Below are positions 56,534 to 62,937 of a DNA stretch of 62,937 nucleotides, piece by piece (position 1 is the stretch's first letter; each line of letters opens with the position of its first letter). The notes below the pieces were generated by a model. The model saw only the letters and a program-made list of their open reading frames with translations, was not told where the DNA came from and did not search any database. The DNA is from Chitinophagaceae bacterium (GTDB taxonomy: Bacteria; Bacteroidota; Bacteroidia; Chitinophagales; Chitinophagaceae), in contig CANHCY010000010.1 of NCBI GenBank assembly GCA_947459295.1, forward strand, positions 1-62,937. The letters run 5' to 3'. The translations under genes and the position numbers were made by a program.

Positions 56534-58057
56534 ATGAAAAAACAGCAAAAGAAAAAATTGTTAGCTGCGGCAACTACGGATGCAGCAACTACACCGGAAG
56601 TGGGTAGTCAAGATGCTAATCAAGATTCGAGACGTTCTTTTTTAAGAAACGGATTACTCGCAGCCGCAGGTTTTTATATTGTTCCGCGTAATGTGCTAGG
56701 ACGTGGCTTTACAGCACCTAGTGATAAATTACAAATTGCAGGTATTGGTGCTGGCGGTAAAGGTGAAAGCGATTTATACAATTTCTTTATGTCTGGAAAA
56801 GCAGATATCGTAGCACTTGCAGACGTTGATAGTCGTCAAACAGCAAAGAGTAGAGCTAGGTATACCAAAGCCAATGTCTATGAAGATTTTAGAGAAATGC
56901 TAGATAAAGAAAAAGGCAGAATCGACGCCGTGTCTGTGTCTACACCCGATCATACGCACGCAGTTGCTGCGATGGCCGCAGTTCAATTAGGCAAACACGT
57001 GTATGTACAAAAACCATTAACACATGATATTTATGAAGCGCGTATGCTTACAGAAGCAGCACGCAAACATAAAGTGGTAACTCAAATGGGTAACCAAGGT
57101 GCTTCTGGCGATGGCGTTCGTAAATTACAAGACTGGTATAACGCAGGTGTAATTGGCGACGTACATACCATTTACTGCTACACAGACCGTCCAGTATGGC
57201 CGCAAGGTATCTCTTGGCCGTCGAGCAGTTCACCTATTCCCGCAGGTCTTAATTGGGACTTGTGGCTAGGTACAGCACCTAAAAAAGATTATATAGATGG
57301 ATTACTACCATTTAACTGGAGAGGTTGGTGGGATTACGGTACCGGCGCCCTAGGTGATATGGCTTGTCATATTATGGCCCCTGCTTTTGCAGTCATGGGA
57401 CTTGGCTATCCACTATCAGCACAGTGTAGTGTTGCAACGCCGTATGTAAGAAACTGGAACAAAGCGTACACCCCAGAAAGTGCTCCAATTGCTTCTCATA
57501 TTACACTTCAGTTCCAAGGGCAACCAGGTAAACCAAATGTTACCCTACACTGGATGGACGGTGGTATTCAACCAGAACGTCCTGAAGAATTAGGCCCTAA
57601 CGAAAAGATGGGTGGTGATGGTGAAAACGGTGTTATTTTTATTGGTACCAAAGGAAAAATGATGTGTGGTACTTATGGTGTAATGCCTCAATTATTACCT
57701 ACCCATTTATCTAAAACAACCATTGTTCCTGCAAACGCAGTACGTGTAAAAAATGGAGAAGCAGGTCACTACTCAGCTTGGGTAGAAGCTTCTATTGCTG
57801 GCTTTAACAGCCCTGAAGCTAAAAACTTAAGTTCGAATTTTGATATTGCAGGTCCACTAACAGAAAGTGTTTTGATGGGTAACCTTGCTATTAGAAGTTA
57901 CGATTTACAAGCAAAAGATGCAAAAGGAAATATCAATTACCCAGGCCGTAGTATTAAATTATTATGGGATGGTCCTAATATGAAAATTACCAATTTTGAT
58001 GAAGCCAATCAGTTTGTAAAACGTAATTACCGTGATGGTTGGAGCTTAGGTATTTAA
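56534..58057 (+). CDS. Tat-exported Gfo/Idh/MocA family oxidoreductase
   Basis: A 507-residue protein with a Tat signal (SRRSFLRNGLLAAAGFYIVP) after a 30-residue low-complexity Thr/Ala start. The Rossmann motif is IAGIGAGGKGE, then VALADVDSR, VSVSTPDHTHAVAAMAAV and VYVQKPLTHD (the usual EKP is QKP here, as in many exported relatives). The long C-domain includes WRGWWDYGTGALGDMACH. The family oxidises or reduces sugars and inositols with tightly bound NAD(P). The 161-bp upstream spacer shows no clear promoter. Class V aminotransferase follows after 5 bp. Confidence 0.93.
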   Translation: MKKQQKKKLLAAATTDAATTPEVGSQDANQDSRRSFLRNGLLAAAGFYIVPRNVLGRGFTAPSDKLQIAGIGAGGKGESDLYNFFMSGKADIVALADVDSRQTAKSRARYTKANVYEDFREMLDKEKGRIDAVSVSTPDHTHAVAAMAAVQLGKHVYVQKPLTHDIYEARMLTEAARKHKVVTQMGNQGASGDGVRKLQDWYNAGVIGDVHTIYCYTDRPVWPQGISWPSSSSPIPAGLNWDLWLGTAPKKDYIDGLLPFNWRGWWDYGTGALGDMACHIMAPAFAVMGLGYPLSAQCSVATPYVRNWNKAYTPESAPIASHITLQFQGQPGKPNVTLHWMDGGIQPERPEELGPNEKMGGDGENGVIFIGTKGKMMCGTYGVMPQLLPTHLSKTTIVPANAVRVKNGEAGHYSAWVEASIAGFNSPEAKNLSSNFDIAGPLTESVLMGNLAIRSYDLQAKDAKGNINYPGRSIKLLWDGPNMKITNFDEANQFVKRNYRDGWSLGI

Positions 58058-58062
58058 CAAGT

Positions 58063-59223
58063 ATGGAAAATATTGCGGATTTATTTTTAGTAAGAAAGGA
58101 TATTACTTTTTTAAACTTCGGTTCTTTTGGAGCAACGCCTGCGCCTATTTTTGATGCCTATCAAAAATGGCAACGCGTGCTAGAAGCAGAGCCTGTACAG
58201 TACATTGTATTTGATGGACCTGGCTATTTGCAAACGTCAAGAGCCGCGCTAGCAGACTATATTGGCGTAGCAGACAAAGATGATTTGGTGTTTGTAACCA
58301 ATCCATCTTTTGCCGTTAACATGGTAGCTAAAAATTTTCCATTAGCAGCTGGCGATGAAATATTAACCACCGATATTGAATATGGTGCTTGTGATAGAAC
58401 CTGGGAATATTACTGCGCACAAAAAGGCGCAAAATATGTAAAGCAAAAAATCACACTCCCTATCACCAGCAAAGAAAAATTTATTGAAGAATTTTTTGCT
58501 GGCATCACACCTAGTACAAAAGCGGTTTTTATAAGTCATATTACGAGTGCAACCGCATTGAAATTACCGGTGCATGAAATTTGTGCCATCGCCAAACAAA
58601 AAGGACTCATCACTTTTGTGGATGGCGCGCACGGACCAGCACAAACAGAAGTGGACCTCTCAAAATTAGAAGCAGATTTTTATACCGGTGCCTGTCATAA
58701 ATGGATGATGGCACCAAAAGGATGTTCTTTTTTATACGCGCATAAAAGTGTGCAGCCCATCTGTGATCCACTCGTGGTAAGTTGGGGGTACAAAGCATTA
58801 AAGCCTAGCCATTCTAGTTTTTTAGATTACCATCAAATGATTGGTACCAGAGACTTTTCGGCGTTTTTAACCGTGCCGGATTGTATCGCATTTATGGAAA
58901 AGTATAACTGGGCTGACGTATCAAAAAAATGTCATGAAATGGTGCTTTCTAATGCGCAGCGCTTTTTTGATTTACTAGACAGCACACCCATTAGCCCATT
59001 AACTAGCGAATGGATTGGACAAATGATTAGTATTCCTATTAAAACAGCAGATCCTGAATTATTACAGCGTACGCTTTTTACAGCATATCAAATAGAAGTT
59101 CCCATCATGCGCCAAGGAAATGATGTGTACCTCAGATACTCCATCAATGGCTTTAATAGTCAATCAGATATTGATCGGCTCTACAATGTGATAGCCGAAC
59201 TCCAGCAAAAAGGGCGCCTTTAG
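58063..59223 (+). CDS. Class V aminotransferase-fold PLP enzyme
   Basis: Start at the ATG at 58063 (386 residues); a TTG upstream would overlap the oxidoreductase. Family landmarks: FLNFGSFGATP near residue 20, TNPSFAVNMVAKNF, FVDGAHGPAQTEVDLSKLEADFYTGACHKWMMAPKG in parts with the PLP lysine in HKW, and late LRYSINGFN. It is closest to isopenicillin-N-epimerase-like and cysteine-desulfurase-like proteins, so it need not be a true transaminase. Its stop codon lies in the loop of the downstream terminator. Confidence 0.88.
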   Translation: MENIADLFLVRKDITFLNFGSFGATPAPIFDAYQKWQRVLEAEPVQYIVFDGPGYLQTSRAALADYIGVADKDDLVFVTNPSFAVNMVAKNFPLAAGDEILTTDIEYGACDRTWEYYCAQKGAKYVKQKITLPITSKEKFIEEFFAGITPSTKAVFISHITSATALKLPVHEICAIAKQKGLITFVDGAHGPAQTEVDLSKLEADFYTGACHKWMMAPKGCSFLYAHKSVQPICDPLVVSWGYKALKPSHSSFLDYHQMIGTRDFSAFLTVPDCIAFMEKYNWADVSKKCHEMVLSNAQRFFDLLDSTPISPLTSEWIGQMISIPIKTADPELLQRTLFTAYQIEVPIMRQGNDVYLRYSINGFNSQSDIDRLYNVIAELQQKGRL

Positions 59224-59234
59224 GCGCCCTTTTT
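59207..59234 (+). terminator. Intrinsic terminator overlapping the end of a gene
   Basis: GGGCGCC (59212-59218), loop TTTA, GGCGCCC (59223-59229), then five T, with five A ahead of the stem. The stop codon TAG (59221-59223) begins in the loop, so the hairpin includes the last three codons. It could also serve the leftward unit, since the A-tract gives T on the other strand. Confidence 0.9.
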
Positions 59235-59277
59235 ATTTGCATATTTTTTTCTCCTGCGCAACATCAAACGCGCAACA

Positions 59278-60147
59278 CTAAAAATTCTTCTGCATAAATT
59301 TTGCATCAAGCCCAGCAGCATCTATTGGATTTGTGCCCGTAAACGCTTCCTGCTCTACAATAAAAGTTTCTAACCCGTATTTCGCACCTGCTTTTAAAAC
59401 CTTTTTAAAATCGATGGTACCTGTGCCCAGCACACATGAGTCATGTCCATTGTTTGCTGTTTTGGTTAAGTCTTTAACGTGACAAAGTTTAAAACGGTTT
59501 GGATATTTTTTTAACCAAGCAATGGGATCTTCGTTGGCAGCACGTACCCAGTAAATGTCCATTTCAAAATCAACGAGTGCAGGGTCTGTACCTTGCATCA
59601 TTACATCTTGAGGCATTAGACCATCCATTGGGATAAATGAATAATCATGATTATGATACGCAAATTTAATACCATGCTTTTTTGCAATTTTACCAGACTC
59701 GTTAAACTCGTCTGCAAACGCTTTGTAATTATCTAGGCTTTTTTGCGTGCCCTTGTGCGGACAAATTAAATACTGCATGCCAATAGCCGCTGCTTGTTCC
59801 GATTTTTTATCAAAATCAGTTAGATTATCACAATGGCTTGAAACAATTTTCATACCTAAATCATCCATATAGGTTTTAAATCCTTTGTGACCCATGCCCC
59901 AAAACATACCTTGAGGACCTTCATAACTTTCAATTTGTTTGTATCCAAAACTAGCCAGCTTTGCAAGGGTACCCTTTGCATCCGCCATCATATTTTCTTT
60001 CACTGTCCACAGCTGAATTCCAAAGTTTGGAATTTTAAATGCTGCGGAAGCATCCAAAAAACTACTCTTACTTAAAAAAGGAACACTCAATCCAATCGCT
60101 GCCATTGAACCACTTCGTAAAAAATCTCTTCTATTAATAGACATCAA
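59278..60147 (-). CDS. Tat-exported sugar phosphate isomerase/epimerase-like TIM barrel
   Basis: A 289-residue protein with a Tat signal (INRRDFLRSGSMAAIGLSVP). The xylose-isomerase-like TIM barrel is visible: FGIQLWTVKENM, GYKQIESYEGP, MKIVSSHCDN, KFAYHNHDYSF, VDFEMDIYWV, FKLCHVKDL and a late Glu in LETFIVEQE, giving the His/Glu/Asp metal-site pattern. It probably acts on a sugar or keto-sugar in the periplasm. Last of the leftward unit with the gluconate-dehydrogenase subunit-like, Hyi-like and MFS genes, 53 bp after the previous one. Confidence 0.88.
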   Translation of the reverse strand: MMSINRRDFLRSGSMAAIGLSVPFLSKSSFLDASAAFKIPNFGIQLWTVKENMMADAKGTLAKLASFGYKQIESYEGPQGMFWGMGHKGFKTYMDDLGMKIVSSHCDNLTDFDKKSEQAAAIGMQYLICPHKGTQKSLDNYKAFADEFNESGKIAKKHGIKFAYHNHDYSFIPMDGLMPQDVMMQGTDPALVDFEMDIYWVRAANEDPIAWLKKYPNRFKLCHVKDLTKTANNGHDSCVLGTGTIDFKKVLKAGAKYGLETFIVEQEAFTGTNPIDAAGLDAKFMQKNF

Positions 60148-60200
60148 ATAAATAATTTAAAATTGAAAAATATTGCGGCTCCAAAAAAAGCTCAATCTAG

Positions 60201-60740
60201 CTAGGCCCAAGCCTTGTCTCCTTTTTTGTAAGGAACACAACCTTCATATTTTCCAGGAATCGCAACATACCTAAGTGCTTGTGTGGCGCCTATTTCAGAG
60301 CTAAAGTAGCCCCAAAGTGTAAGCTGCTTGATCATGGTAAAATAATGAGAAGGCTGTTCTGACGTTTTAGTTTCTTGGTATTTTTTTGCTTCAGCGTCCA
60401 AATCAACAATCATTTTTTGCTGCGCTTCTGAGTTGGCTGCACTAAACTTACTTGCTATTGCCGCTAAGCCATCTTTAAATACTTTCTGATCTTTTGCTTC
60501 GTAACAATCCGTTACGATCACGCCCATAAACTCACCCACTTTAGCTGCTTTAGCACCGGGTGTGTTAGTGGTAGGAATAATAATTTCTGCGATGTCATTT
60601 AACAAACTCATATCGGCTGCTGATAATACGCCGGCGGCAGCATCTGGGTTTGCTTTACAACCGGTCAAAAAAGCAGATGATCCAATAATGGTTCCACCTA
60701 GTAATAGGGCAACACTTGATAAGGCTTCTCTTCTATTCAT
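60201..60740 (-). CDS. Gluconate 2-dehydrogenase subunit 3 family lipoprotein
   Basis: A 179-residue protein with a twin-Arg start (MNRREALSSVALLLGG) leading to a lipobox (AFLTGC), so it looks like a Tat-exported lipoprotein. The body (AADMSLLNDIAEIIIPTTNTPGAKAAKVGEF in parts, HYFTMIKQLTLWGYFSSEIG) is the gluconate 2-dehydrogenase subunit 3 pattern. That subunit normally escorts a GMC-type flavin sugar oxidoreductase; none is encoded in the window. It is 17 bp after the Hyi-like gene. Confidence 0.9.
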   Translation of the reverse strand: MNRREALSSVALLLGGTIIGSSAFLTGCKANPDAAAGVLSAADMSLLNDIAEIIIPTTNTPGAKAAKVGEFMGVIVTDCYEAKDQKVFKDGLAAIASKFSAANSEAQQKMIVDLDAEAKKYQETKTSEQPSHYFTMIKQLTLWGYFSSEIGATQALRYVAIPGKYEGCVPYKKGDKAWA

Positions 60741-60757
60741 GGTTATTGATTGATAAA

Positions 60758-61654
60758 TTATACGTCACAAATTTTTATCGCTTGCTTTAATGAAGCAAGT
60801 GGATCTTTGGACGCTGGAATAAATTCTTGTGCTACATATTTATTAAATCCAGTGGCAACAATGGCTTTCATGATTGCAGGATAATACAACTCTTGTGTGT
60901 CATCAATTTCATGTCTACCTGGTACACCTGCGGTGTGGTAATGACCAATGTATTCGTGGTAGGTATTGATGGTATGAATCACGTCTCCTTCATCTACTTG
61001 CATGTGGTAAATGTCGTAGAGTAATTTAAAATTAGAGGATCCAATTTTTTTACAAAGTGCAACACCCCAAGCCGTTCTATCGCACATATAATCTTTGTGG
61101 TCTACTTTACTATTCAGGAGTTCCATAATGATGGTCACACCTCTTTTTTCGGCGTGTGCCATAATTTGTTTTAGACCTTCGGCACAGTTGTCAAGGCCTG
61201 TTTGATCATCAAGTGTAGCGGTTCTATTACCACTAAAACAAATCAGATTGGTGTACCCAGCATCCGCTACTAAATCAATATGCTGATTGTATTTTTGAAT
61301 CAGTGTTGCATGGTTATTTTTATCGGCCCACCCTTTTGTTAAACTAATTTCGGCGCCATTACACATGGTAGATACAAGTCCGTATTTTTTTAGAATTGGC
61401 CACTCAGAAGGGCCTATTAAATCTATTCCTACAAGACCCATTTCTTTGGCAGCTTTACATAAGTCTTCTAGCGGAATGCCACTAAAACACCAACGACACA
61501 CAGAGTGGTTTACATTTCCTTTTAATCCTTTATCCATAGGGCTTTCAGGGTTAGTTGTTGCGGCAGATGCTAGTGATCCAAGCGCACTGCTTGCTGCAAA
61601 AGTAGCTGCACCAGCCACCATATTTTTAATTACGTTTCTTCTATTATTAGACAT
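60758..61654 (-). CDS. Tat-exported hydroxypyruvate isomerase-like TIM barrel
   Basis: A 298-residue protein with a Tat signal (NNRRNVIKNMVAGAATFAA). Family landmarks: VCRWCFSGIPLEDLC, GLVGIDLIGP, IIMELLNSKVDHKDYMCD with the first catalytic Glu, LLYDIYHMQVDEGD, IGHYHTAGVPGRHEIDD and KYVAQEFIPA with the second Glu. The HTAGVPGRHE part is typical of hydroxypyruvate-isomerase-like enzymes, but export suggests a different (sugar-derived) substrate. Gaps are 17 bp to each neighbour. Confidence 0.9.
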   Translation of the reverse strand: MSNNRRNVIKNMVAGAATFAASSALGSLASAATTNPESPMDKGLKGNVNHSVCRWCFSGIPLEDLCKAAKEMGLVGIDLIGPSEWPILKKYGLVSTMCNGAEISLTKGWADKNNHATLIQKYNQHIDLVADAGYTNLICFSGNRTATLDDQTGLDNCAEGLKQIMAHAEKRGVTIIMELLNSKVDHKDYMCDRTAWGVALCKKIGSSNFKLLYDIYHMQVDEGDVIHTINTYHEYIGHYHTAGVPGRHEIDDTQELYYPAIMKAIVATGFNKYVAQEFIPASKDPLASLKQAIKICDV

Positions 61655-61671
61655 TGTTTTTAGAATTTAAA

Positions 61672-62865
61672 TTATGCAGCTATTTTATTTTTATTACGCA
61701 TGTATACAAACAAACCGGCAAAGGCAACCGATAAAAATACTGGAATCAAAAGCGTGGTATTTAATACCGCTTGTCCAGCCTGTGCAGGTGTTAATGAAGA
61801 GGCTTGCAACTCCGCATAATGATCACCCATAAATATCATATACACTGATACAGCAAACATACCAGCACCACCCATAAGGTTTAAACCAACAGCGCCTGTT
61901 TCAGGTAAATTTTCTGCAACAAAACCTAGCATGGTAGGCCAAAAATAACATACGCCCATACCAAACACAATCGCACCCACAAACAACATATTACCTGTTG
62001 TGTGACCCATAATGTAAAGTCCTACCGCCGATAATACTGCCGATAAAAACAAAACACCTGTAGGTGAAAATCGGTGAACCACAGGTTCTGCAAGGCCGCG
62101 GCCTATTACCATAATTCCTGTTTCGATGGTTAACAATAAAAGTGCATTATCAGAAACATTTTTAAGTAACACATCAATCCACTGACCTGTAAATAATTCG
62201 GTGATGGCAGTGCCAAACATGAGTACAATCATCACTAAAAAAAGTGGATTCAGCAGCGCCTTATACATGGTAGCTGTAGAAATCCCACTTGCTACACGCT
62301 CTGTAACCGGGAAGTCTAATTTGCTAAAATAATATCCATACAACAAAGTAGGGATCGCCATTAATCCAACCTGTACCTGCCAACCAATACCTGCTTTGCT
62401 TAAAAAGTAAACAATGAGCGTACCAATTACAATACCACCCGGGAACCACAAGTGAAAGTGGTTTAGTTTAGTGGTTTTATTATCTGCGTAAATCGTTGCT
62501 ACGAGTGGGTTACAAGCTGCTTCGACGGTACCATTGGCAATTCCAATACAAAGCGTAGAAATAAATAAACCCCAATAACCGCCGGCAAAAACGGTTAGTA
62601 AAATACCTACCAAATGAAATATAAAAGCCACCAACAATAATTTTTTCATGCCAATAACATCCACCACAAAACCACCTATTACAACGGCTAACGGGAACCC
62701 CCAAAAGGCAGTGGCAGCAATGGTTGCGAGCTGACCCGGATTTAACTCAAACTGCACGCCTAACTGACCTAAAATACCAGCGCGAATGCCAAAAGACAAG
62801 GAAGTAACAAGTAACGCTAAGCAGCTGGCAATAAAGAGTTGCTGCTTTTGAATGTTGTTTTGCAT
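61672..62865 (-). CDS. MFS sugar transporter
   Basis: Start at the ATG at 62865 (MQNNIQKQQ, 397 residues); the TTG further upstream is less likely. About twelve membrane segments; AFWGFPLAVVIGGFVVDVIGMKK holds the loop 2-3 motif region and GRGLAEPVVHRFSP the second-half equivalent. The layout is a nucleoside/sugar:proton symporter type common beside oxidoreductase clusters in Bacteroidota. It heads the leftward unit, so it probably imports the product of the periplasmic enzymes. The 72 bp left before the window edge holds no gene. Confidence 0.9.
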   Translation of the reverse strand: MQNNIQKQQLFIASCLALLVTSLSFGIRAGILGQLGVQFELNPGQLATIAATAFWGFPLAVVIGGFVVDVIGMKKLLLVAFIFHLVGILLTVFAGGYWGLFISTLCIGIANGTVEAACNPLVATIYADNKTTKLNHFHLWFPGGIVIGTLIVYFLSKAGIGWQVQVGLMAIPTLLYGYYFSKLDFPVTERVASGISTATMYKALLNPLFLVMIVLMFGTAITELFTGQWIDVLLKNVSDNALLLLTIETGIMVIGRGLAEPVVHRFSPTGVLFLSAVLSAVGLYIMGHTTGNMLFVGAIVFGMGVCYFWPTMLGFVAENLPETGAVGLNLMGGAGMFAVSVYMIFMGDHYAELQASSLTPAQAGQAVLNTTLLIPVFLSVAFAGLFVYMRNKNKIAA

Positions 62866-62937
62866 AATCGTAAAAGGTTCGTGATAAATTCTATTCAATA
62901 AATGTAATTTTTTTATTTTAAATGTTGACCGATAAAA

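Overview
The window looks like chromosomal DNA of a Bacteroidota bacterium, most likely a Chitinophagaceae-type soil or freshwater species. This rests on several things seen in the sequence: a type IX secretion (T9SS) sorting domain, a DUF5686/carboxypeptidase-regulatory-like outer-membrane protein, a short leuA, lipobox proteins with L-F-A-C type sites, AT-rich spacers, and at least one promoter matching the Bacteroidota consensus TTTG-N19-TAnnTTTG. No rRNA, tRNA, CRISPR array, insertion sequence or integrase was recognised. The genus is inference.

Layout. (1) 1-7083, minus strand: a secreted-protein operon of a small lipoprotein, a T9SS-sorted protein and a giant repetitive tail-fibre-like protein of at least 2033 residues that runs off the left edge. 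(2) 7216-16375: two divergent units around an AT-rich spacer. A glycosidase-like protein and a CBM9-like protein lie leftward. Rightward lies a four-gene operon of planctomycete-type families: DUF1549/DUF1553 cytochrome-like, DUF1501, an NHL propeller, and a membrane protein joining DUF2231, cytochrome c, LRR and sugar-binding-like domains. A polysaccharide deacetylase lipoprotein follows. This is the best candidate in the window for an undescribed envelope system. (3) 17242-28830, minus: a ten-gene branched-chain amino-acid operon read leuA-leuC-leuD-leuB-ilvE-ilvD-ilvB-ilvN-ilvC-ilvA, headed by a conspicuous palindrome. (4) 28966-32100, plus: a helical-repeat protein and an amidohydrolase. 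(5) 32135-40051, minus: acyl-CoA ligase, DUF1015, DUF4833, DUF5686, serC and DUF502. (6) 40126-48818, plus: a TetR-controlled RND efflux operon with an operator that covers its promoter, then housekeeping hypotheticals. (7) 48898-54308: a tiny Cys/Lys-rich exported peptide with a strong terminator, yjjG, an SDR, phospholipid synthesis genes (cdsA, psd), a CPBP protease and a tRNA-dihydrouridine synthase. (8) 54319-56372, minus: a translationally coupled aldehyde dehydrogenase / glutathione peroxidase pair. (9) 56534-62865: a sugar oxidoreductase and isomerase cluster rich in Tat signals, with an MFS transporter.

How the parts fit. Regions 2 and 9 both export folded (Tat) enzymes for carbohydrate-type chemistry. 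Region 2 adds covalent-haem motifs that suggest electron transfer at the envelope. Region 3 makes Ile, Val and Leu from threonine and pyruvate. Region 6 is a self-contained, drug-efflux-type tripartite pump. Coding density is very high; the longest gene-free stretch is about 280 bp, at 9136-9414.
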